Part shown: positions 12,526 through 23,929 of the stretch, in pieces
Layout: the number at the start of each line of letters is the position of its first letter
Position numbering within the stretch: the first letter of the stretch is position 1
DNA from: Rhipicephalus microplus
Taxonomy: Eukaryota; Arthropoda; Arachnida; Ixodida; Ixodidae
NCBI RefSeq assembly: GCF_043290135.1
Contig: NC_134704.1
Coordinates: 9,543,501-9,607,500, forward strand
Direction: 5' to 3'
DNA: 64,000 bases
The notes under the pieces: generated by a model
What the model saw: the letters and a program-made list of their open reading frames with translations, nothing else
Database searches by the model: none
Told to the model about the DNA's origin: nothing
Program-made: the position numbers and the translations under genes

Positions 12526-12863
12526 TCAAACTGCGCCACGTATGTGTACCGCAACGCCGTCTTCGCCGCTGTGGTAACCGTGACGGTAGTGTAAATATAT
12601 TATCGCTGGGAAAAATGGGCTAGAGACGTCAATAGACATTGTCACAAAATTGTCGTCAGGCAAGCGAAGCCGCTGGAGTGGAGGAACGGGAGAATGCTCC
12701 ATACGCTGGCAATTGGGGCGCAGACGCGTACCCAATACTGCATACTAGAATTCAAGTGTGGCTGCAGAAAGCGAGACGCGATAAGACGTTGCATCAGATC
12801 TAGAGCCGCGTGCGCAAGGTTGTGCAAGATGTTAAAGAACTGCTGACGCAGGCCTCGTGGCAC
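12526..12863 (-). pseudogene. Ty3/gypsy-type integrase fragment, frameshifted
   Basis: On the minus strand one frame (from 12863) contains LHNLAHAALDLMQRLIASRF, with the two His of an integrase HHCC zinc-binding domain, and then the first Cys (VRVCAP). A second frame (from 12735) resumes with NCQRMEHSPVPPLQRLRLPD, supplying the second Cys, and then MSIDVSSPFF, the first Asp block of the DDE core. The two frames overlap, so a frameshift falls between the Cys residues. The rest of the catalytic core is unrecognisable. No LTRs or other pol domains are nearby, so this is an isolated dead fragment. The motif order and spacing argue strongly for Ty3/gypsy integrase; the lineage within it is not resolved. 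Confidence 0.7.
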
Positions 12864-12869
12864 GAAGGG

Positions 12870-14165
12870 TCACTGAACTTTGATAGGAATGATAGGGTGT
12901 ACTTTGAACATAAATATGCATAAACGTTTTTCTTTCCCGTTTAGTGCGCTGTGAAATGTGTGGAAACAAATGCAACAACGGGGCCGAAAGTACGAGCGCA
13001 ATTAAAACAGAGAGAACAGAGGCGTGGATAAACAAAAATGTTTCACGAGGTTACACTCGGCACAAAGCATCCTATAGTCTGGGGGTTATACCATATATAG
13101 GCTGCCACCATTATGCGTGAGCATTCCACAAACGTGTTTTTTTCTTTTAACACTTTGCTTCACTCGGAATCAATGCCTTTATGCATCTCCGTCTGTGCTA
13201 GTCTTCCTGGCATGGCGTGCCACGGTGCGCTTCCATGCCACTTGGAATCGATCGAGCTCAAGGGTGCGTGGCCATTCAACTCGGCGGCTACGAAGCTGCC
13301 GTGTGTTTGTCTTATACATAAAAAACACTCTATTGCTGTATTCATTTTTTTCGCGCCTCTCGTTTCATAAGCATTAAAAATAGTCCCGCAGACCACAGTA
13401 TTCCATCATGAAACTTCGCCGGCCTACATCTTTAGGTCGCGCTCCATCAACAACTAATATTTTCTATAAGTACCATGTTTTTGTAAAGTGCACAACTTCG
13501 TCGTGAACTTGTGGGTCCAAATCAAGAAACAGTGCGAATGTAGAGCTGTATTTGATCATTACGATCTCGCTGTAAATAATTGAGGATTAAATATGGTCCT
13601 AAGCAATGCAAATGCGACAGAAAAAAATGAAGATGCTCAATACAATGACGTTGCTCTTGTGTTTCGGCTCATATAAATTGTGCACTTCTTTTCTTGAACA
13701 ATAATTCATATCTAAACTTTGTTGTTACTTGTTACATTTTATTTTTAATTTAAGGAGAAAAATATGCGGCGTTATTTACATTATAAAATGGAGGAAGGAT
13801 ATGCTAATGATTGCATGAATATCCAGCCTCGCGAGATATGCGAGAAATCGCCCCGCCCAGTTTTTGTCCTCTCTTGTTATGTTGAAAACAATTTCATTTT
13901 TTTATAAAGCAAAGCCCAGGCAGCGAACAAGAAGGGATGTGCAGCGCGACGCAGCAATTACAATGCCGGTGGCTCTATAGTTACCATGCATAAAGCTCCA
14001 TGGTGGATCCGAACACAACCACACGAAACCTTTACATTAATGTCGCTGATCACTAATCACATGCGAACACCATAGCGTTTATATCTTCAGGAATAGACGT
14101 GACGCCTCTCTTTAGAATGACCACTGTCAACGCGGAAACCTTATATTATCCAATCACAAAAAAAT
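12870..14165. other. Intergenic stretch, nothing recognised
   Basis: A/T-rich sequence without a domain-bearing frame, tRNA or tandem repeat. The open frames at 13113-13396 on both strands overlap each other and are treated as chance. Confidence 0.4.
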
Positions 14166-14212
14166 TGGGGGTCCTTGAGCTTCGCCTTTAAGAGTTGAAC
14201 GCGATAGCGAAA
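14166..14212 (-). repeat. Possible SINE terminal fragment
   Basis: Contains AACGCGATAGCG (14198-14209), the exact reverse complement of 15255-15266 at the 3' end of the SINE at 15.1 kb. This suggests a minus-strand scrap of the same or a related repeat. The match is only 12 bp. Confidence 0.3.
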
Positions 14213-14268
14213 TGCGGCCCCCTAGTGCGCCCTTAAACCACTAAGTGCATGCTTGTTAATATGTTTTG

Positions 14269-14400
<132 letters not shown>

Positions 14401-15080
14401 AAAAGTGCGACGTATTTTAAGTAATGGTACAGGTTTTCGGACTATTTAACAGTGCCTTTATAACAACCTCATGAAACTTCATGCCTCGTCAGTTGTGGGA
14501 CACTACTTGACATGATTGTCCCACAGGCCTTCATTGATGAGCAAGGCTGTACAGTGTGGCCATTTCCCTCTGCTAGAACGGCACTCTGCTGTAGTCGAGA
14601 CGCGTTTTACGCAATGTTTCACAGATGGTACACAGACACACAGACACCCCCGCACGCGCGTAAATGGTGCATACAGGTTTTTGATGTAAAGCAAGAGTCG
14701 CATAACCTCCAAGATACGCGCTGCGCGCTCGCCACCTGGGGGGGGGGCACAAAGAGTCTCACAATGACTCACAGAGGGCAGCACATTATCTAGCGTTTGC
14801 TTTTTGCTTGATCAATGCCTCTGGAAAGGCATGATATGTTTTCCGCTAGATGGACATAGTTGTCCATATTTAGAGCTGTTTGAAAGTTGCTGTGTGTTTT
14901 TAGTGGCGACGGCTGCACTATCCCGGCCTTTTTCGACGTAGTTATATGACCTCTCAAATGCGCCTACAAATCGCCGAATGGGCTCGTTTTCGTCGTGACA
15001 TCTGTCGAACAAAATGTGCCAAGGAGACTCCTTCCACTACATGGCATTTATGTAGTGTTTTTTCCAGAAGTAGCTGCAAG
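14401..15080. other. Intergenic stretch
   Basis: No gene is recognised. The overlapping 93-codon frames on opposite strands at 14503-14793 are mirror shadows without domains. A short G run lies at about 14741. Confidence 0.4.
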
Positions 15081-15082
15081 TA

Positions 15083-15270
15083 ACATCGTAGCTTTGTGGT
15101 ACGACACCTGCTTGCCACGTGAACGGCCCGGGTTTAGATCCTTAACGGGACCGAAAATTTTATTCTGTATTTTATTTGCGTCTTTCTTGATTTTTCGCTC
15201 ACAACTGACGGTGCCGACGCCGACGGCGAAATTTCTGCGACACGAGCTCTCTAACGCTATCGCGTTAAAA
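15083..15270 (+). mobile_element. tRNA-derived SINE, third type
   Basis: The head has an A-box-like GTAGCTTTGTGGTACGA (15088-15104) and a B-box-like GGTTTAGATCC (15131-15141) in tRNA-like spacing, so it is an inferred pol III-type promoter. The body is a T-rich segment followed by GACGCCGACGGCGAAATTTC and CACGAGCTCTCTAACGCTAT, ending in CGCGTTAAAA. It differs from the Ruka-like SINEs elsewhere in the window in both head and tail. No convincing target-site duplication was found. My memory that this body recurs in tick genomes is not testable here. Confidence 0.6.
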
Positions 15271-15274
15271 CAAA

Positions 15275-17270
15275 GTATGGGGAGGGTCTACGTCCTTGTA
15301 ACCTATTGGGTACAAAGACGTAGAGCATTTCACTGAATCCTGGTTGTCAAAAGTCAACACTTTATATAGAAACAGTAACTTTACGAGAATTTGAAGAGCT
15401 AAACATATTTAGAAGAAATGCTTAAATTGTTCGCTACCTCCCATTGTGTTTCTGTCATATCAGACGAATTCAAGATCCCTACTTGAAACCTTTAGACGAT
15501 ATCAATAGTTTCAAACTGCTTCTGGCAAAGTAGGGCCACAATGGTGACATGGGAATGTAAGAGCCGGTAAGCCAAACATTCTGGCAGATACCATAGTTCA
15601 CCTGCTAGCAAATATCACTGCCATAATCTGGCCACCTGAATTACGTAAGCTTCGCCTGCAACAGCAGAAAGTACCGCAATCACCGTGATTTTCCGTAAAA
15701 TACAGGCTCATTCGGCACAACTTGCCGGGATGCTGATGAACAAACTCACCGTGTGAATAATGACACAGTGGCCTTCCAGTAGATAAGTTTACACCGCAGT
15801 ATTTGGCACTGATTTCATATTTATTGAGCAAGTGATTGAACGTGAAATTATAGTGCTCCTCATCTCACATTAGATGGGGAACACTCTAAACTTCAAAGAT
15901 GTATTAGCAGAACTCTAAGTAAGCAATCCGTAATCTGTTCAGGGTAGTCCAAAGAACTTCATATTGTGCCTTTGTGGTCCATGCAACTAGCGTAAGCCCG
16001 ACTCCTCCCATACTCCGCCTTTGCTATTACACTCTGGTCGTTGCGCTTCCCCGCTCAGCGCTTCTTGCAGATATAACTAGCACAGAATGTTTATGTCAGG
16101 AATGCCCGCACTTCTGTATATATAAAAAGAAAGGTTCACAAAATGCTGAAATATTTCTTTTGCGCAACTGCTTTCCCCGGTGGTTCTCCGACAGTCACGA
16201 AGAGATTGCAACGCCTGCTGAAAGCCTTTTTGCGATATAAATAGCTGATCAGTACTTCAAAAAAGGGGTAAAAGTCAGAGCAAGGTGAAAGTTTGGGATG
16301 AAAACTTCGTAAAGATGGTGTTTGTGCTCTGTAGCCGACGTACGACAAGCGGGCTTGCCTTCTTCAAGGTGGCAACTACTTTTATGTCTACTTTTATGTC
16401 CACCTAGAAAGAGGCGACTTCGCATGTCGAAACACTGCTTACAGCAGACACACGCTTTTTACCAAACTTGATCAGCACTTATGACACAACGCATGAGAGG
16501 CTCAGACAAAACTACTCCCACATAGTTATGCCAGGCTAACCCCACCTGCTGTAACATTACCATCAATACTGCCAGCAGCAGAAATCAGTGGCTTTTTACA
16601 TAATAATTAGAATGAGCTGCCACGGAACAGTTTAGCACAATTACGATAGCTCTATTGACATTTATAGAGAACGAAAATTTAAGTATAAAAGACAGTACTG
16701 GCAGCGTACATTTCAGTCAATATGGCCACGACCTCTTCTTTAGTATCAAGCATTCAACAGCACATATTGAGAAGACATGATGTACAGCGTCCATTTTTAT
16801 AACCTGAACGCGCGAGCATCGACCACTGAGCCAATAAGTGCTGACTCACGGCGTATCGGTGTTTGGTTCCCGGAACAGACTTGGCACAAGCCAGCTACAT
16901 GGAATTGTTCATCAAGCACATGCACCAATCTCGATCATTTGGGCGCAGTGCTTCGTTATACGGCGCTTATCGACTGGGGGGTCTATGCTAGTCTGTACAG
17001 GTTAAAAAAATCGGCGGCTATACATAGATTACGCCTGACAGCAGTAATATTATCAGAATTATAAATATGCGCAGTGTATGCTTTAATTTTTGTCCTCATT
17101 GGTCTAATTTTTTATTCGTTCCATGTTCCCTCATCCATAAGCATAGATACGCGTGGGTATGCAAGGTTCCAAACGTGTTCATGTGATAGAAAGCATGTGC
17201 CTGTGCATGCGACATGCGTCTATTTGAGGCTGGTGAAACACAGTGAAGCTGCCATCAGTAGCGTGTAGAA
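15275..17270. other. Intergenic stretch, nothing recognised
   Basis: Two kilobases of A/T-rich DNA with scattered short frames (15598-15831, 15974-16240, 16777-17064) and no domain, RNA gene or long repeat. Confidence 0.4.
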
Positions 17271-17275
17271 CTGGG

Positions 17276-17745
17276 ATGTAAGCGGCTTCCTTTTCACCGA
17301 TCGATGCTCCCCGCTGCAACACGTCAGCGCCTATCGCGCCCGCTCGCCCGCGCTTTTCCACGGCCCGTGGTCGCGGAATGCATCGCGTAATGCGGCTCTG
17401 CCACGTCTACCGCGGCAATCGAGCGCGGCTCGGTCCCCATCGAGGCAGCCGCGAGACACATTGGAAACGTGACCCAATTACGGTCCGAACACGAAGTCGC
17501 CCACCCTCACTCGCCGGGCGTCGACGAAAGAGACGAAGAACAGTTCGCTGCGGACCTACGGGACAGGTCTCCGAAGCACTGCGCGCGATTGCATTGGCTG
17601 GGCCGACACACAGGCGAATGATAATTGACGCACGTGGTTCCAATTAATGGCTCGCTCCTCCACCCGGACAGACCATTCGATTCGTGCAGCACCGATGCGC
17701 TTTCGGCTCGTGACGGGTCGCACCATGTGCTGATTAGCTGTACAT
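17276..17745. promoter_or_regulatory. GC-rich block with homeobox- and E-box-like motifs
   Basis: A sharply CpG-rich segment between A/T-rich flanks. Its right part packs ATAATTGA (17620-17627), a perfect E-box CACGTG (17631-17636) and CAATTAATGG (17641-17650) into about 30 bp. That clustering fits a cis-regulatory element or conserved noncoding element. Overlapping arginine-rich frames on both strands (17378-17761) are typical composition artefacts of such DNA. No transcription start or protein domain is visible. The function is inferred. Confidence 0.25.
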
Positions 17746-17942
17746 TTTTATCTGATCTCACCGGTTTTTCACTGCCATATTGAGTCGCTTCGCTTTGATG
17801 TGCGAAAGAGCTAGTGAGCTAGAGTACGCCATGAAGGGTGGAGATTGACGGCAAAATATTGAGGGTGGGAGGTTTCGCTTGTGGTAGTAAAAATAGGCTG
17901 CGCCCTAATTGCCTAATGGTGATTTTCCCGATTTGACTAGGC

Positions 17943-18009
17943 GCTTTCTTTCTTCTTTCTCTTTATCTTTCTTTCTTTCTTTCTTACTTTCTTTCTTTCT
18001 TTCTTTTTT
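17943..18009. repeat. CTTT microsatellite
   Basis: Imperfect CTTT tract of about 67 bp; a homopyrimidine/homopurine mirror sequence. Confidence 0.9.
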
Positions 18010-18330
18010 AGATCAAAGCGGTAGCACTGAGAACCACTCCCTTCTTTTCTTTCTGGCCCCACTAGCTACGCAATGAAAATTTCACATGACGGGCGTGAAG
18101 GAAAGCTGTTGGTTCTTGCGTGCGCACTGGTCACACACTGCAGTGTACCTAACACAACTGCAGTGTACCTAAGCTTGTTAACTTGTTATGTAACACTGTG
18201 ATAGCGGGTCAGCTAACCAGCTTGCATACTGAAGCATAAGTACCAAGGTGTGGCTTCCCCACGCGTTATAACCATCAGGGCTCGTTTACGCTCCTCATTC
18301 AGCTTAGTGAGTGGGCGTAAAATGAGCGTT

Positions 18331-18502
18331 AGGTATAGGTAGGTAGGTAGGTAGGTAGGTAGGTAGGTAGGTAGGTAGGTAGGTAGGTAGGTAGTTAGGT
18401 AGTTAGGTAGGTAGGTAGGTAGGTAGGTAGGTAGGTAGGTAGGTAGGTAGGTAGGTAGGTAGGTAGGTAGGTAGGTAGGTAGGTAGGTAGGTAGGTAGGT
18501 AG
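18331..18502. repeat. Long AGGT tetranucleotide array
   Basis: About 43 AGGT units over 172 bp, with two GTTAGG interruptions near 18393-18406. It is followed by a short CACT run (18506-18520). The YLPT-repeat frame on the minus strand is an artefact of this array. Confidence 0.97.
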
Positions 18503-18879
18503 CGCACTCACTCACTCACTAAATCACTCCTCGTATGATTGCAAAATGAGACTGTTGTTTCCGGCAGACCGACCTAGCCATGCAGTCTGCGGGTTGAGCT
18601 AAATTCAAGCGTCGCCTACCGAACCCTGTAGGCCGAGCTGAACCACAACTTGTAGTAAATCATTGCATCGTATCGCCACTACGTCGGCCCGCGCCTTTTA
18701 CTTTACACAGCCTGACCTGTATAACGAAGTAACTTCAGGAGAAGACGAAGTCAGCCCTCCAAATTTCCTGTGCCTTCGGGGGAGCAAAATTCACTTACCT
18801 TTCTTGGCTGCTTTGTAAACATGGCATTGTGAAAATGTTGAAATCGTTTTTTTTCCTTATGAGGTGAAGCTTCATTTCA

Positions 18880-19022
18880 TTCATATGTAGGGTTTAACGT
18901 CCCGAAACCATCATATAATAATGAGAGCCGCCGTGGAGATCAGCCGCCGCAGCCGGGATTCAATCCCGCGACCTGCGGATCAGCAGCCGAGTACCTTAAT
19001 CACTAAATGACTGCGGCGGGGC
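18880..19022 (-). mobile_element. Ruka-like SINE with internal deletion
   Basis: On the minus strand the copy starts with a CCCCGCCGCAGTCATTTAGTG head (A box), has a B-box GGGATTGAATCCC, then GGCTGCGGCGGCTG. It then jumps straight to the family's terminal TCTCATTATTATATGATGG and GGGACGTTAAACCCTACATAT. The central ~85 bp present in the 40.3-kb copy is missing. GAGGTGAAG occurs at 18861-18869 and 19026-19034, flanking the copy as a likely target-site duplication. Confidence 0.85.
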
Positions 19023-19138
19023 CACGAGGTGAAGGAAACATATCGTGTAACTAACAGCATTTTTTTTTATTATGGAGGCGAAAACAGCGCGTACTGACTA
19101 GGACAGACCGAGGAAACAAAGACACAGGCGTTAACCGC

Positions 19139-19175
19139 GTTCGTATTGAGACGCTTTTTTCGCCTCAATACGAAC
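19139..19175. repeat. Perfect 12-bp hairpin
   Basis: GTTCGTATTGAG (19139-19150) and CTCAATACGAAC (19164-19175) form a perfect 12-bp stem around a 13-nt loop that contains six T. It adjoins a 19100-19130 stretch that, from memory, resembles a common tick repeat. No function is assigned. Confidence 0.7.
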
Positions 19176-19179
19176 AAGC

Positions 19180-21398
19180 AACTCGCTCGAAATGTGTTAT
19201 TTGTTATGGATTTCCGCAATCAAACGATGGGATGGACGTATCACAGAGCGATACCGTATAAAAGAAAACTACTATTGTCAAGCGGAATTCTTCTCAGATT
19301 GACATTGCGGTGCGAATGAAACTTCTTTTCTGGTGACGTTCGTTGCACGGCTGTCGCGGATCGTTGGCTGCTTTTCCTTGCTGCCCCGGTTCGTCAAGTC
19401 CCAATCGAGGCATTTTGGCCGGGCTCTGATTGGATGGTGGCCGCAGAAAGACGTGACGTCAGCCCGATTCGCGTGGCTGCAGACAAAGATGCTGAGCTAA
19501 GCAACACCTCCCGTTCTGCCTGTTGCGTCTCTAATGAAGGACAAGGAAAGAGAGCAACCCAAGCTGGCAGAAACCACTGCGGCTTCCGATCTCATCTCGC
19601 TATTTGGCATGTGTGCTATTTGCTTTTGCTTCCGTGTTGGCCCACAACGACAGAGTTCCGGAATTTCGTTTTACTTATTTGCGTTTATTGTGCTGTGAAG
19701 CCGTACATGTTGGTGTCTCCTAATGCCGCAAAGAAAGCAGTGACGCTTATTTTAATCGGTGCATGAACATTTCCAAATTATGTTACAGTATGACAGCTTA
19801 AATATTAGATACATCGTACGTCTGATCAATACCTAGGAGAAGAAACAGTTCCGGTGGGTTTTTTTTTTTAAGAAATTTGTGATAGACACAAGAGCTAGCA
19901 ATAGCAATATCCTTGTGTGTCATTGAAAAAGAAATATTGTTCATTCGACTAAGCGCCTACCAACCAGCATCGGTCAGTACGCTGGTGAGATGTTATCGAG
20001 CACTATTAATTAATATTTGTGCACATATAATTCCTGGCGGTCAGTGATAATAATGTCAACACTATACCTCCAAAGAAAAACCTACCTTAGTCTATGTTGC
20101 GTGGTACGTGCTACACCGTCAATACTGCCTAGTTGGCAGGCTGGCAGTGAGAATTTCACGAAAGCAGCACCACTTCTACATTTCTAATTGGGTTAGTATT
20201 CCCTACATGGATTGTTAAAATGTACGAAGATGAGGACAGTAGCTTAAATAAACATGCGGTGAAACGTCATGGTTTTTGTGGCTTCAGTTGTGAAGACTCG
20301 GGTGTAGTCCTATTCTGGCTACCTCACCCCGTAAGTGTGGTATTTTAAAGCTGCATCCAGAATACGCTACCTCTATTTAACTAGATAGTGATCACCACTC
20401 CTCATGCCATGTTGCTGTATACGTCGTCATTGCCTTGCTTTGTATCCTCGGTTGTAGACGAAGCAAGCAGCATGCTCTGTAGCTGAGTAAGCAAGAAATT
20501 ATCACGAAGCTATAGCAAGCCAGCCTGCACCAATAGCGACCACGGATGTGTTGCAGCGTAAGCAGTATGGAGACTCGTGTTCTTATCAAAAGCAGTTTTT
20601 GTTACCAAACTGTGTCGACGGTTTCTTGCTTTTTTATTCTGCGTTGCTTACTGCGTTGCTTAGATTCTGCGAGTATCGTAAGCCTCACGGGAAGATCACG
20701 CAGCTGCTACTCTATCAGTTCTCCTCGCTTGCCTGCGCCCGAAACGCAGACGCGGAGAGTGGAGATATACATTTAGCCGGCTGCTTGCTGTTGTTTCCTT
20801 GTTTATTTATTTCATAGCATATATGTGGTTTCCTGTAGATATCGAAAAAAAAAACAAGAAGCGATACAATCGCACTTTAGTTTATTACTCCTCCGTGTTG
20901 TTATTTTTTGTCACACCATGAAATAACTGTAAGAAGTCGAGGCTTCGTCTTTTTCTTTCTTGCACCCCACAAAGGGTGTCTCTCTTTTCTTTCGCCTCTT
21001 TCTAGCTCGCTTGGTGCATTCACTCCTGGAAACGTAGTTTATTTTGGTGCTGCTCCATAGCATTGAACCTCTTTGCGCGTGCGTATACAATCTTCCGTAC
21101 AAGTGAAGAAGAAAAAATGAGCGCCACTTGTCTTTGTGCACTGAAAATATCGTTCTTTTTTATTGTAATACTGCAGCGTGTCATATATTTACTTGCTTTT
21201 TAGATTTATACAAACAAAGCCGCCAAAGAATTGCGCATATTTTGTTGTTTTGCTCGTGAGTCTGCCACAAGAACATTTACGGCGTGAAATTCATTTTACA
21301 GTCTGCCACGTAGCTTACTCACACTGGCAGGCGTGGATAGCAAGTCATAGTTTTATTATTCATCACAAAATCTCTCCATATTCACCACCAGAACATTT
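19180..21398. other. Intergenic stretch, nothing firm
   Basis: The 110-codon frame at 19434-19766 and the nested frames at 20392-20817 have no recognisable domain. There is a poly-T run near 19860. Confidence 0.4.
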
Positions 21399-21400
21399 TG

Positions 21401-21550
21401 CCCCACCGCGGTAGTCTAGTGGCTAAGGTACTCGGCTGCTGGCCCACAGGTCGCGGGATCGAGTCCCAGCTGTGGCGGCCGCATTTTCAATGGAGGCTAA
21501 AATGTTGTAGGCCCGTGTGCTCAGATTTGGGCGCACGTTAAAGAACCATG
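21401..21550 (+). mobile_element. Ruka-like SINE, 3'-truncated
   Basis: The head CCCCACCGCGGTAGTCTAGTG carries the A box. A B-box GGGATCGAGTCCC follows, then GGCGGCCGCATTTTCAATGG, TGTAGGCCCGTGTGCTCAGA and GCACGTTAAAGAACC. It stops before the expected CAGGTGGTCGAAATT block. CAGAACA at 21389-21395 and 21558-21564 may be a weak target-site duplication. Confidence 0.88.
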
Positions 21551-21554
21551 GTGC

Positions 21555-22425
21555 CTTCAGAACAAGCTGCAAACAGAATTCAACAGCAGTTGGCTTGACG
21601 ATGCTCCAGCGATAGGGAGACGCTACCAAGGATATACTACAAAGAACACAGGGCACGATTCAACAGAACGAGCATAAGCTGGCCCCTTTCGTCGCATTAC
21701 ATCAACAACAGCGCCGCTTCTATCTTCGCTAGCATTTTTCATTTAACCACTCTTGTCCTACACTCGCACTAGCTTGTCCGCCATGCAGCCGCGCACTGAG
21801 CGACGACTGACAATTTTCGCACTCTGTGTGGAATAATCTCGAGCTGAGCCTCGGTAGTTGCATGCAGTGATGCCACATTAAGAACAGCCCCGCAGAGGCC
21901 ATGCTGCATGACGAGGGCAGTCGCTTCACGTCTTCTCTAGGTTGTGTATACGAGGATGGGATGTCTGTCTGGGCCCCCAAGCAAGATTTGTTCTTGGCAC
22001 GCGTACGCGTTCCCTCGAGAGGTGTCGCTGGGACTTGGCAGGTCGATAGGCAATCATTCTGCCGCCCTGGCGCCCTCATCTGGATCGGCGCAACGCCCAA
22101 GGTGTGATTCTGCCACGCGACCTAAGAAACTTGATTCTCCTAGATGATATCCGCTTGTTTTATTTCTCGCGGTAAAGGCCTGCTGTGTGACTCCGCTTGA
22201 GGAGGACAGGGTTCGCTGTTTTAGGTCAGGTACCATGAATGTGGCTCAATAGGTCCTTGTTCGTTACTTCACTGGAGTTTGTAGTTAATGAATCTTCACA
22301 ATCTTGCTCCGTCTTCTCGGACTTCGCGGTAGCTTCGCAATCTCTTATGTCGCTATTTTATATAGACCTAATGAGTAATTAGTTGCTGATATATCGCTTC
22401 TTCGCCACTATGCAAACAAGAAATA
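21555..22425. other. Intergenic stretch
   Basis: Several overlapping short frames on both strands at 21729-22236 and no domain. Nothing else is recognised. Confidence 0.4.
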
Positions 22426-22429
22426 GCAC

Positions 22430-23168
22430 TGCGTAGCGTACCAGCGGGCACTGGTTTGTTGAGGTGTATACTGCAACGACCACGCAGATGAGACCGTCCG
22501 ATCTGCACATGACGGTACCCACTCCACTGCTATTACACTCTCCAGAACCGACAAAGCTAGAACGCTTCTTTCACTGACACGTGAATTCACCCTTGCACAA
22601 TGTCACTTGGCGGAATTCACCAACGCCCGTCCACACATCCTGGATCCCATTCCACAGCTGCGTCTTCCTTCAGAAATATATCTCGAATTGAGAAGGCGCT
22701 TCTCTGACATATGTTCAAGGATGCCTATTTCTGTTGGATCGGAATGGCCAACAAGTCTGCATGTACTAACTCCTGTTGCGAAGAAGCGATCGCCCATCTT
22801 CTGTGTAAGTGTTCCCGACTCAGTGCGCTGAAATAAGAACTTTCTGATACGTCATATAGGCTTGATAATATCTCTGTCTGTTGGAACAAAGAGATATGGG
22901 ACATTGACTGAGTCCGAAATCAGCCCAGATAGCTTTGAAAGCTTTACTGCGTTTAAAAAAAAAGGACTTGCTGACAACTGGGAGAAAAGGCAGACTTTAA
23001 ACAGTTCCGTATTCTCCTTTCCCTCTTTCCCATTTTTAATGTTTGTGTCTTCTTTATGGTAACGTCTCTTTTCTGTCATCTTCCACTGCCTTTCCTTTCT
23101 CCCAGCACAGGGTAGCCAGCAGGTCTAAGAACTGGTTAACCACCCTATTCTTCCGTTCATGTCTTCCT
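22430..23168 (+). pseudogene. LINE ORF2 C-terminal remnant with 3' UTR
   Basis: In the plus sense the degraded frame runs through HSTAITLSRTDKARTLLSLT and LDPIPQLRLPSEIYLELRRR, then WIGMANKSACTN, SCCEEAIAHLLCKCSRL and LTESEISPDS. That order matches the linker, CCHC knuckle and terminal segment of RNase H-bearing LINEs in this window (compare 30.2-30.8 kb). Stops interrupt it and the frame changes. Downstream lies the recurrent 3' UTR with CAGGGTAGCCAGCAGG and CTGGTTAACCACCC (about 23110-23145). RT and RNase H cores are absent. Confidence 0.65.
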
Positions 23169-23325
23169 TCCTTTGCACAATATATACTTATTCGCCATAG
23201 GAGGGTTAGAGGGACCGACAACCAATCCTCAGTTGTACCTTTTTTTTCTTTAGTGCGACGAAGAGCTTACCAATCAAAATATCTCACAGAATGGTAACAC
23301 GGAAAACACAGTGAATAGACTATAA

Positions 23326-23437
23326 TGAATGGATGGACGGACGCATGGACGGACGCATGGACGGACGCATGGAGGTATACGCACGGACGGAAGCAAAAAC
23401 GAACGGACGGGCGGAAGTGTGGACGGACTGATGGATG
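23326..23437. repeat. 12-bp minisatellite
   Basis: Three perfect copies of ATGGACGGACGC (23333-23368) embedded in a longer GGACGG-rich degenerate run. The PCVRPCVRP frame on the minus strand is an artefact. Confidence 0.9.
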
Positions 23438-23494
23438 CTTCGCCACTCATCATCATTCAGTTTGTGGATACGCTGTGATTGTTTTGCTGCTACT

Positions 23495-23560
<66 letters not shown>
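23495..23560. repeat. GATA microsatellite
   Basis: About 16 GATA units. On the minus strand they directly follow GAAATAAAGTGAATC, which looks like a polyadenylation-signal 3' end with a TATC tail, so the array may be a retroposon tail. Confidence 0.95.
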
Positions 23561-23603
23561 TCACTTTATTTCGTTTTCTTCTAGTGGTGGCTGTATAAGG
23601 TTA

Positions 23604-23775
<172 letters not shown>

Positions 23776-23929
23776 GTTTTCATGTCAAGTGATAAGGTGC
23801 ATGTGGGTGTGCTATGATAATTATAGGCCAAATCAGTAACGCGTAATGCCCGATGACAACAAAAAGATGCCAATCTTCCATCATTACTGCAGTGCACGCG
23901 CACAACTTGCGTGCTCGAGTTGAGCGAGG

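Noticed and set aside
17378..17761. Arginine-rich frames on both strands
   Set aside because: Overlapping frames on opposite strands in CpG-rich DNA, without domains.
18213..18515. Frame with YLPT repeats
   Set aside because: Translation of the AGGT array.
23326..23437. CRISPR-like array
   Set aside because: The 12-bp units are directly adjacent with no unique spacers: a minisatellite in a eukaryotic genome.
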